A stretch of 64,000 nucleotides of DNA. Source: Haemonchus contortus. Taxonomy: Eukaryota; Nematoda; Chromadorea; Rhabditida; Trichostrongylidae. The stretch lies in the NCBI GenBank assembly GCA_000469685.2, contig LS997565.1, positions 13,773,922 to 13,837,921 on the forward strand. The letters run 5' to 3'. The notes beneath the pieces are model-generated. The model was not told where the DNA came from and did no database searches. It saw only the letters and a list, made by a program, of their open reading frames with translations. The position numbers were made by a program, and so were the translations under genes. Shown here piece by piece: positions 37,106 to 47,300 of this stretch (position 1 is its first letter; every line of letters begins with the position of its first letter).

Positions 37106-39150
37106 GTATGTTCTAATGTAGGTGACAATAGCCCAAGTGCCGCCCCAAGTGCTACAGGCTCCGCCGCAGTATGACCGGAGGTCTACTCGCACTGTAGGCT
37201 TTATCACAGGTCACGCTGGGAGGTCAGCCATGATATCGCTAGTCCATATGGATTAATAGAAATGAAGTATGAAGATCTATCTTACGTATAGACCATGCGA
37301 CTCAAGAAGCTCTCCCCAGTGCTCCTGAGATGGGTCTTCCAACTGTAGGGTAAAAAGTTAAGGGCTCACATTTGGTAAAAGTCTGAAAGGGCCTGCGTGC
37401 GCTTTAATTGAGAAGTACTTGTGATAGCCCTTGATAGTTCTGAATTACTTTTGATAAAGGATACCCATGAAAAGTGAAAAATTAAGAAGTTAATTTAATT
37501 GTGAATCATTCTTTGTAAAATAACTAAGCGAACTGATTAGTAGTCCATCTCTGTAGATTCACCCTTGACACATGGTGATACTGAATTTAGTGATTTTTGA
37601 GGCCCTGATTCCATTGAATCTAGCCTAAGGAATGGGAGGAGATCGTAGAATGAGAAGAGATTCTAGGGATACTACCCTGTTGCATGCGAATAACATAGAC
37701 GGCTTCAACTCCCTTCCCTAATTAGGCCCTGGGTTCTCCCTGTTGAAGTTATCAGTTCGAGTTCGAATGTAAACGCCATACCATTCAGCAGCTTTTTATC
37801 ACATTTTACCAACCATCTTTATCAAGGTTTCTGCGTAATAACAAATGATAACTTGATAGTGGAGCGATGAGTCCATTCGATTATTAGTTCTTACAAATTC
37901 ATCGCAGCGGGTGGTAGGCTATAGCGCACCTGCTGCCATACTTGGTAAAGTCGGCAGGTCAGTTGATTTATGCTGTAGTTCGTCTCCTCCTTGATCCCTT
38001 CACATTTTTCCCAGGCACTAACTTATTGTTGTCCTTCAGAAAATAAGCCACTAGAAATTATCAAGCGACACCTGGTGGGAGACCAGCTCCATTAGGGGAA
38101 GGTGGGCCACCTCCTGAAGCGCAGTCACACTTCTCGCATTTATGCTTGATTAACTTTAAATTCACAAGAGCGTGTCAATCACTAATACAACTAACAACGA
38201 AATCCACGTATGCGTGAAAATGATGTTGGAAAAAGGGATCATCTTTCTCCTCTTGGCGGGGTTCAATTAAGAAGACAGTACCTTCTTCCCAGGCCGGCCC
38301 AAAGTTCTATTTGAGACGTGGGAACCTATTGTAACCTTGTACGTACGATTCTGACGACGACCACGTTATCATGCTCCTTATTCACCATAATTATGCTTCT
38401 AATTCACAGACTCTCTTATCAAACCCTTTATCATAATCAAATGGGCTTCACTGTTAGATAGGCACATTTGGCCAACACATACACACCTACCCCTCTTCAA
38501 AGTGACATTCAGGTTACTGCTTTATGAATTCAAAGGACTCCTCTACCGTCTCAAGCTCTTGCTGAGCTCAGTCTATCAAACACCCGGATACCCGTCCTCT
38601 TTGGCCGTAGGCACAGAATTTCCTTCTCCTCACTCTGACCGCTTCTTTTTCTTCGCCCTAGAAGCATTACAGAACATACTGGAACCCTCTGAAAACAGAG
38701 AAAGTCGAAACTTGGGCGTAAATAAGAAAGGCGTGATCGATTGCTGCCAAAAATTTATCTTCTGGATGAAAAGGAGTAAAATGTAATATCAAACGATACT
38801 AAATTATCACGTACAGTGCCTGGCACGTACATACGTTTACTGTCCTTGCGTTGAAGCATGTTATGCTTAGAAAATAAGGGCACGCTCGCAAAGACCGTCA
38901 ACGTCGTCGCCAACCCGTCCTCGATGGGTGCCAGCATTGTCAATCGGTGACCAGCAACGCTCAATGTTCCGCGCTGTACGATGAATGCGCCTTATGAGCC
39001 CCAAATCACGTAAGAGAGTGATAACTAACGTAATCAAGCTTTTCAGTGATTCTCCTAAAAACCAAATCAAACTTTATCTAATATCGAATTGGATCATCGG
39101 TTGTCAACTCTGTTCCCATACACACTCTAAGACTCACAAGTGCCGCACAT

Positions 39151-39156
39151 TTTATT
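39151..39156 (-). terminator. AATAAA poly(A) signal, RRM gene B
   Basis: Canonical AATAAA on the minus strand about 85 bp after the stop codon of copy B, at the position seen in copies A and C. Confidence 0.75.
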
Positions 39157-39240
39157 CATTAAAGCCTGTACAATGGAAGCGATAAATAGATCACTCGATC
39201 TCGTATAAATCCATCTATGAAGGCAATGATTTTGTGGAAC

Positions 39241-39611
39241 TCAATTCCTGTTGGAGTAGTTCACTCGAAGCTGTCGACCACCAAAATCAGCTCCGTTGAG
39301 TGTGTTGACGGCATTGTTAGCTCCAGCTGCATCGGCGAACTCACAGAATCCGAAACCCTTCATACGGCCAGTTTCCCGATCATATACGATCCTGAAAATT
39401 CGAGTATAATTTGACGAAAACATCGGAACATGTCTGCTTACTCACTTCACATTGGTCACATGGCCGGCTTGACTGAAATGATTTCCAACGGCTTCTTCAC
39501 TGGTCTGGTAAGGAAGGTTTCCAACTGAAATAGTCGTAAGGTCCACTTTCCGTTTTGGGGGAAGCAGGTGAAAAGCTTACCATAGACGGAATGATCACCA
39601 CGAGATCCCAT
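39241..39611 (-). CDS. Single-RRM protein, CSTF2-like (copy B)
   Basis: Exons 39611-39581 (31 nt), 39524-39446 (79 nt) and 39391-39241 (151 nt) give 86 residues, with the exon lengths and intron phases of copies A and C. RNP2 VYVGNL and RNP1 KGFGFCEF are intact, and the protein ends NYSNRN. In the last exon I count eight base differences from copy A. Six are silent and two change residues (Phe to Tyr, Ala to Ser near the C-terminus). The reading frame, both splice sites of each intron, the TATA box and the AATAAA are all kept, so the copy looks functional. Role as for copy A: RNA binding, possibly linked to pre-mRNA 3' end formation (inference). Confidence 0.85.
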
Positions 39612-39702
39612 TGCAGCTCAGTTTGTTGATGATTTAGAAGCGGCTACAAACAAGTATACTGAATACTGTGACATCCATTCTCCTACGAGCCCTTATATAG
39701 TA

Positions 39703-39709
39703 TGTTCCA
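39703..39709 (-). promoter_or_regulatory. TATA box, RRM gene B
   Basis: tatataa on the minus strand about 92 bp upstream of the ATG, in the same actatataaggg context as copies A and C. Confidence 0.6.
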
Positions 39710-40099
39710 GTGTAAGTGACAATAGCCCAAGTACCTCCCCAGGTGCTACAATCTCCGCCCTAGTATGACTGGAGGTCCATTCGCACCACAGACTGTATCA
39801 CAGGTCATGCTGGGGCGTCAGCCAAGATACCGCTGGTCCATATGGATAAACGGAAATGAAGAATGAGGATCAATCCTGCGAATAAGCAATGCGATTCCAG
39901 GAGGACTTCCCAGAGGTCTTCAGCTGGGTCTACTTGGGTGAAAAGTTAAGGGTCTCATACTTCCTAACAGCCTAATTGGTCATGCATGAGTTTGAATTGA
40001 GGAAGGAGTTCTGATAAACCCTGCCGTCACTCGATTACTATTGGTAAAGGGTACGCGTACGCACGAAAAGCAAAATAGCAAGAACTTAATTATGTTGCG

Positions 40100-40255
40100 A
40101 TTACTATTTTTGGCATACCTCTAGTGCTACTGCTTTTGTTCCTGCATTTCTTACTCGCTGCGATGCTTTTGCTTCATTCCACTACGTTCCTTCGCGCGCG
40201 ACGTCTCTTTCGCCGCGAGGCGAAATTTCTGGTTCAACTGCACCGCAGTATCCAC
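40100..40255 (+). repeat. Dispersed repeat shared with 61.4 kb
   Basis: The stretch from gcgattactatttttggcat through cttcgcgcgcgacg and tcgccgcgag to ctgcaccgc matches 61,405-61,550 in the same orientation, for about 150 bp with scattered changes. It lies at the seam between units B and C and is not part of unit A. Confidence 0.6.
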
Positions 40256-42829
40256 TGATAGCTAACTGTAAGCTCTGGCTTCACACTCCATTATATATTC
40301 CCTTACCAAATCATGTGGTTGCTCTACGGTAGAAAAGGGCTGGGGCACCACTACTATTCCGGTTAATCGTTATAGATTATCCGGAATCGTAGTGGCGAAA
40401 TTTACGCCTATGCTATCCTACTATGTATAATTCGCTAGTGTTTCTTTTGGTGTGTCGGTGTATGTGTTTGACAGAAAATTTTTGTCTCCCGTTCTCGCGG
40501 ACTTAGAGAAACCAATGGATGGCAAGACAAGGTCCTCTTACAGGGGGCGAGGCGTGCGCAATAGAAATTTTGGACAGCAGATTCATGACTACTGTTTACC
40601 TGGACCTAGCGGGTTGAAATTAGGTGGGAGTACAAGCGGCAGTATGGGAACACTTGTGGTGACGTGGACAGATTCCACCCGCATGGGGCGGTTCTAGCGC
40701 ATAGCAAATATTTGTACCTTCTGTTTCCGTGGGCCAAAAGAGTTCGATCTTCGTAGGATTACAGCTTTTCGTATTAACAGTGGAACCTCGGCATTTTGAT
40801 AAGAGGCGTAGGATATCACAGGATCGTAGGTACTTGATGAGAGGAACCGACAATAACTGATTAGGAGATAAGGAGTCTAAGAGAGTAAGAGCTACCTACC
40901 GATCAGAATACTAATTCGTTCGGTCTTTACATTGCGGCTTTGAATGTTCAGTTCGTTTCATTCGATAAGAAGGGATGCTAGAGTAGTGTGACAAAAGCGA
41001 CAATAGATAAGCAAATAAGGATTTTGTTCATTTCTTGCTGTTAGATTGTTACTGCTACGCACCAAGGTTTGTGGCCCAATGAAGGAACCTCGTTGTTTGA
41101 TATCATTTGCGACAAGACTTACCCGACCGCAGTTATCTGGAACTTTTAGAATATGATATCTTTGTAAAGGAAAAGGTTCATTTATGAAGACATCTGATAA
41201 TGATGTTTTCACCGCTCTAACCATTTGTAAGTACAATTCAAGGCTTTGGTTGTCTAACAGTTGGATGTCTATTGGGTATTTAGTTTTAAAAAAGAAAGCA
41301 AGAGATCGAGACTGCCAATCAGGCGGCGTATGCACCGACTTACGCTGAATACCATTTGCGCTGCTTTGTTAGTCCTATGCCAAACTTCGTGTTCAGGAAA
41401 ATATTTATACAAAAAAAACGAGTGGAAGTCAGCCAATTACTACAACTTTGCCGAAGAGGGAGGAAAGCCCGGCTTTAGCTGGGCGAACCGACTGGTGATC
41501 TATACTGTATATGCACCACTGCCTACATCACGCCACTCCACCTTTTGAATTTCCCATCAGGAATTGCTACCTCTTTTTGCTACGAGTTTTCCTATCACTG
41601 ACGCTACCATAATCATGAGATGTTTTGCGGATGACGGGCAGAGAAGCAAACAACACACCTACAGAGTGACATCCAAGTTACTGTTTCATGTACAAAGGAT
41701 TCCTCTTCCATTCCAAGTTCTTGCACGAGCGCAGCATATCACCTTGATACCGCCCCCCCCCCCCTCCCCTTCCTCAAGCTGAATCGTTTTTTCTCCTTCG
41801 CCCTAGCTCAGCATATCGCCCACTCAAACACCCGTCCTCTCCTTGGCCTTAGGCAAAACATTTTGTCTTCCCGTCACTGAATTGTTTCTTCTCCTTTGCC
41901 CTAGCTCGTTAGGAGCATAACAGAATATACTGGAACCCTCTGAAAACAGTGAAAGTGGAAATCTTGGGTTCATATAAGGAAGACGTGTTCGATTGACCAA
42001 AACTATCCTTCGGATAAGAAAGGTCTGAAATGGCATATTAAACAATACTAAATTATCAGTTCATGTTACGGTGCAGTGCTTGGTACGCGGGAGAAGAACG
42101 ACGTCGCTCCAACGTCGTCCGTCAGCGGCGTAGTGGGCGCTAACCCGTCCCTGATCGATGGCCAGCAACGCTCAATGCTCAGCGCTGTAATATGAATGCG
42201 CCCTATGAGTCCGCAAATATCACGTAAGAGGGTGATAATATTACAAACGCTAACCTGATCAAAAAATCTAGTGGTTGTCATGGAGAACACGGTGAATATT
42301 GATTGAAACTATCAGTTCTGATTTACCAAAAAAGCCATTGAGGTTCATAATGCCAACACCAAATTCATTGATATTTGGTGGAAATCATAGAATTGCTGGG
42401 AACACACGTCACGTAGCGACAGCCTAGTCGTACTTATAAAAGACCTTTATACCCCTGAACGAAGCTTCCCAAAAAATCCTTCTCTGCACTTACAAGAGTA
42501 CTCCCGTGGCAGACTGAGCCAAATGCAGCGCCGAGTAGAAACGCTACTCTTTGCCTGGATCTAATACTGGAGCCTACAGCATGGACGAGGTGATCTTACT
42601 CCCTTCCTGGGAGCCCAGTCTTCATGATTTTCATAGTAAGAATATATCTGCGTGAGTAGCCTCTTATTAAACGAGGTTCCAGTAATAACCATCCGTCTCG
42701 CTTTGATAAACGATCCAATCCTTCACGTGTTTTCCGGAAAATCAAATCAGTTTCTACCTCAAATTGAATTTGATCGTCGTTGCACAAGCCTTTCTCATAC
42801 ACAATCATACACTTTCAAGAGCCGCACAT

Positions 42830-42835
42830 TTTATT
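42830..42835 (-). terminator. AATAAA poly(A) signal, RRM gene C
   Basis: Canonical AATAAA on the minus strand about 86 bp after the stop codon of copy C, matching copies A and B. Confidence 0.75.
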
Positions 42836-42920
42836 AATTGAAGCCTGTACAATGGAAGCGATAAATTGATCATTCGATCTCGTATAAATCCATCTATGAA
42901 TGCAAGAGATCCTGTGGGAC

Positions 42921-43292
42921 TCAATTCCTGTTAGCGTAGTTCACCCGGAGCTGTCGACCACCAAAATCAGCCCCGTTGAGTGTGTTGACGGCGTTGCTCG
43001 CTCCAGCTGCATCGGCGAAATCACAGAATCCGAAACCCTTCATACGTCCAGTTTCACGATCGTACACGATTCTGAAAATTCGATTATAATTTGACAAAAT
43101 CACGGGGACTTGACTGCTCACTCACTTCACATTGGTTACGTGACCGGCTTGACTGAAATGATTTCCTACGGCTTCTTCACTGGTTTGGTAAGGAAGGTTT
43201 CCAACTAAAAACAGTCGTTAGATACGCTTTCTGTTTTGGAAGAAGCACTTGAAAGACTTACCATAGACGGAATGATCACCACGAGATCCCAT
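42921..43292 (-). CDS. Single-RRM protein, CSTF2-like (copy C)
   Basis: Exons 43292-43262 (31 nt), 43204-43126 (79 nt) and 43071-42921 (151 nt) join to 86 residues with the same intron phases as copies A and B. RNP2 is VYVGNL and RNP1 is KGFGFCDF; the protein ends NYANRN. Against copy A the last exon shows 14 base differences by my count, 11 of them silent; the three replacements are Glu to Asp, Asn to Ser and Phe to Tyr. This pattern fits purifying selection on all copies. TATA box and AATAAA are present. Like its siblings it lacks everything that follows the RRM in full CSTF2 proteins. Confidence 0.85.
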
Positions 43293-43373
43293 TGCAGGTG
43301 AGTTTGTTGATGGATTGGAAGCGGCTACAAACAAGTATACTAGATACTATGACATCGAGTCTTCTATGAGCCC

Positions 43374-43380
43374 TTATATA
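43374..43380 (-). promoter_or_regulatory. TATA box, RRM gene C
   Basis: tatataa on the minus strand about 82 bp upstream of the ATG, in the conserved actatataaggg context. Confidence 0.6.
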
Positions 43381-44313
43381 GTATGTTCTGATGTAGGTGA
43401 CAATAGCCCAAGTACCGCCCCAGGTGCTACAAGCTCCGCCATAGTTTAACCGGAGGTCTATTCGCACCACAGACTGCATCACAGGTCATGCTGGGAGGTC
43501 AGCCAAGATATCGCTGGTCCATATGTATAAACATAAATGAAGTTTGAGGATCAATCTTACGTATAGTATAGACCATGCGGTTCACGAAGACGTTCCCAGA
43601 GATCCTGAGAGGGTCTTTTGAAGTGAAAAGTTAAGGGGCTCATACTAACTATCAGTACAGCGGGTCCTGCATGAGCACTGATTGGAAAAGGAGCTCCATT
43701 AGTCCTATTTTTATGAATACAATTTAATTGAATGGCAGCCCATCTCTGTAGCGTTATTCTTGGAACAGAGGATACTACTCTCTCGTATGCGAGTAACATG
43801 ACTGGGTTCATCTTGCTCGCTTATTTAAGCCTGCAACAGCCGAATTCCAATAATCCTTTAAAAGACGGCTCCTTCAAGAAGTTCGATTACGACCACACTG
43901 CTTCTGGACCCTATCAAAACGTAAACTAAGTACTCGGCATTGAAGCCCTTTTTCTATGGGGATCTATCTGGGGGCCTTGAAGCTTTTCCTCTAAATGGCC
44001 TATCACTACAGAAAACTGCGTCTACTCTTTATCTCCATTTTCATTCTTAATGTTCGTAGACTAATGGTCCCAAATACAAGACTCAATCGAAAACATATCG
44101 AATTTTCGCACATATCTATCTCGCTTCTGAGTATCCCGTAACAATTTCATTACAAACGGGCCATATGAGGGTGTTCGGATCTTTTTGGACACTTCATTTT
44201 ACCACCAGTTACGGTTATGGAACCTCCATTTCTGCCGGCAAAATATCAGCAATCAGCAGACCGTTATCTTTTCTTCATCGTTCTACGCTTTAGTAACTGC
44301 GACTATACTTGAA

Positions 44314-44327
44314 ATTCTACTTTACAG
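44314..44327 (+). promoter_or_regulatory. Possible trans-splice acceptor of SH2-kinase 1
   Basis: attctactttacag ends 39 bp upstream of the chosen ATG (44367). It resembles the pyrimidine-AG acceptors used for spliced leaders in nematodes. No upstream coding exon was seen, which fits a trans-spliced first exon, but this is inference only. Confidence 0.3.
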
Positions 44328-44366
44328 TATTCGGATCGTTTTCGCCTTCCTCTTCTTAAGAGGACT

Positions 44367-47300
44367 ATGATAGAAGACCCCAATCAGTATGAAAAGCTTC
44401 TGCAATCCGCCGGGAAACAGAAAGTGAGCATTAGTATTGGTCGCCAAAAATATGCTTTAAGTTCTGCATAATTGCATTCCAGGGCAAGGATGGCCAGAAA
44501 AAGGAAATGGGCAAATTTGTGGATGAAGAAGCGGAAAGAATTCTGTCTGTAAGACAATTATTGATCTACTTTTGTAAAAAGTGTTGGGACGATAGAAATT
44601 AGTCGAGGAGTCGCCTTTCTGCAACTTTTGCACCTCATACTTGATCCACGTCCCCTTCTCCTTCCACCGCTTGCTTTACGAAGTTTGTGACATTTTCACT
44701 TTTCCAACCTTCATGACTTTCCCAAGGAAAAAAGAGCAAAGGTCGTCATCTATACGGGGCAACGTCGCCAGCTTCATGGCCCTATTGTGCACCGATTACG
44801 CTTTTAGAACTTATTCCAAGGAGGACAGGTGATAGGAGCATGACATTCGATCCAGGTTGGCCTTAACGCTCACCTAGGTTTGGTGATCTAGTGCAGGAAA
44901 CTTAGACTGGATTTTATAGTTCGTAAAGGAGGCCGCTTGAGCTTGCGTAGAACATTAGGTAGAGTGCCTTGATTGCATTGCCCTCGTTGCGGCCAGGTAA
45001 TGAAAGGTGCTGAACGCTAATCCCCATTATTCCACAAACGTCCTCCGGTCTTATTTTCGAGAGATTTTGTGATCACGTCGGGAAGGCGAGAATTTCTGCG
45101 AGTGAATATTTCCTGCAAATGAATAGAGAAAATCATAGCTGCCGTTTGAATTCGCTGCCTTTCTTTCAGGATCTGGAGAATGAAAGCTGGTTCCATGGGG
45201 CTCTACCTTTAGAAGATATTGTTGGATTGATAACTGAACGCGGTGATTTTTTACTTAGATCGCTTGAGCCTGAAGCAGGACGAGGAGCAATGGTAAGATA
45301 TCTTTCAAACGTAGCTCCGTTTTTCTAGCCCGCTCGGTTATCCCTACCCAAGAATAAATTATCGCAATATTTCCCACTCAGGACGTCTTCAATGATGCAG
45401 AATTACCTTACTGTTGATAAGGACTATGCCAATCTTACCATTTTACTGCTTCCTCGAAACACAAGCCGAGAGGATAATGCCTTTTGCGTTCGAATACGTA
45501 AGGCCTATACAATGAGCTAGTCAGAGCTTTTGTTAACTCAGTCCAGTGAACCGGAGGGATGGCAGGACTGACCATGCTCACGCTGACGTTATCGTTTACC
45601 AAGAAAAAATAGGATCTCGAGGGCAAGCTACAGAGTTGACAGGTGCTGGCCTAGAACAGGCTCAGGTCGACGTGAAGGAAGACTGAGTTCTTCCGTTGAT
45701 AGGGGAGGACATGGCCAATTGGAGACTACACTACAAAATGCATCAAAAATGTCCCAGACTCCGGTACGTGAGAACAGAAATCCAGGTCAGAAGTGTTTTG
45801 AGAGTTTTGGGGCTCAAGATCCGCGCACCACAGACAGACGCTACAAATGCGGGACTCAAGGTGTTATCACTTTGGGTTCAAGTGGTACTAGCAGCAAATG
45901 GCGCATTTCACACATGCATGGTCACGGGTTCGAAACCCTGATCGACACACGCCTCGGTCAGGCATGGTTCCTTCCCTCCGGGGTCGGTTTAAGCATTGAC
46001 TTGTACATCGGCTGGCCACCGCAAGTCATTGTACAGGCCACATACGCATCCAATACGCAAATGCGATTCAAAATGGAAGTCGAATGCCTGGGCGCATCCC
46101 TCTGACGGCAGTGATTAACGCTCCAAAACTTCACCCTTCATACTTTATACCATGTGTTTCAGCCTTGCCTAACAGTGCGAGTCGAAAACCACATCAAAGA
46201 TTTCCCTATTCACATGGTTAAACAGCAAAATATGCCCTTTTTCACAATTGATGGCTGCCATACTGCCTCCAGCGCAATCGCGGTAGTTCAGTAAGTTCTT
46301 TCCGCTTTTAATTGCTTTCTTCTATCAAAACCGTAGGAAAGGGTTTTCGAAAACAATGAATTACTACGAGAATGCTCATAGAAATCGTTGCCATTGCCAT
46401 GCAAAGCATAAGTACTAAATTAATAAAGTTAAATTATTATGAAATTTGGAGGAAGTAATTAAGGAAAGGTCTCCCTTGTGCAGAGAAAGTCCCGTATCTT
46501 TAGTGCTTACCAGTAAGGATGTTAAGTCAAGTTGTTGATTCCTCTCTACGATTCGTCTGAGGAAACGGTCTGCTAATCAGACCGGAGAAAGGAGCAAAGG
46601 GACAAGTCAACGAAGAGTTGGGTCTAATGGGATCAGATGGAGGCCAACAGTCATTCTGAACGTAACCTCTTACGGCGGTATGTAGAACATGGATGAGCTT
46701 AAGAACAATTGGTTACATATTCTCACATTGGTGGTCGAGGTGATTGAGAAGCACAATATGCATGGATATTGTAGTCTCCAAATATCTGAATGCGATACAG
46801 TCACCTGAAATCCTGAACTAGTTCCTCGTGTCCTTCGTCTCTGAGAGTATAAGTGCAGGGAAGGTTGTGAAGGATTACAAGAACTCTTGGGTACAGAGGA
46901 TACAAGATGAATGCTTCAACCTACATGCCCACATAACCTCAATCTCACCAAGCACGTGTGGTGGTACGTACTGCACACGTTCACAAACACCGTCGCCCAT
47001 TTAGCCCTTTTAAACCACTGCAAGGGTAATGGAGTGCCCAAATTCACAAGTTTACAAGTAACTGAGAATTATGGCTAATGTAAGGCTGCATGTCTTCTTA
47101 TATTTATACCGCAATTGTTGAACATACCTTGACTTCAGGAAACACTTTACCGAAAGAATTCCTGTGGCAGGTCAAGCGCTGTTGACCAGGCCCATCCCTA
47201 AGCAATCATGGGAATTATCAAGGGATAAAATCAAAATGGAATCGAAACTTGGAGAAGGGACTTTTGGCGAAGTATGGAAAGGAACGTTGAGGCATTTTGC

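Larger units (their letters stand above)
33680..37750. repeat. Tandem unit A of the RRM-gene triplication
   Basis: About 4 kb whose sequence recurs in diverged form in units B and C. The left part (33.68-34.1 kb) matches 37.75-38.18 kb. The block with ccttaccaaattatgtag near 34.62 kb matches 40.31 kb. The middle (35.3-35.6 kb) matches 38.9-39.0 and 42.1-42.4 kb. The right part holds the RRM gene. The final stretch, gatactaccctgttgcatgc near 37.67 kb, matches 43.78 kb. Unit B starts where this one ends, so the arrangement is head to tail. Confidence 0.75.
37751..40080. repeat. Tandem unit B of the RRM-gene triplication
   Basis: About 2.3 kb, shorter than unit A by internal deletions. It opens with attcagcagctttttatcac as unit A does, keeps the gttactgctttatgaattc block near 38.52 kb and the aacgtcgtc block near 38.90 kb. 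It ends with its RRM gene and a flank that fades near 40.0 kb. Similarity is high in exons and patchy outside them. Confidence 0.75.
40240..43870. repeat. Tandem unit C of the RRM-gene triplication
   Basis: It starts near the block that matches 34.43 kb of unit A (cttaccaaatcatgtggttg). It keeps the gttactgtttcatg block at 41.68 kb, the aacgtcgtccgtcagcggcg block at 42.11 kb and the RRM gene, and fades out near 43.87 kb. Between 40.45 and 41.55 kb lies sequence not seen in the other units. A 12-C run sits at 41753-41764. Confidence 0.7.

Noticed and set aside
43732..43929. 65-codon plus-strand open frame before SH2-kinase 1
   Set aside because: The DNA aligns with the non-coding flank of unit A near 37.55-37.73 kb, where the frame is broken, so it is part of the triplicated flank.
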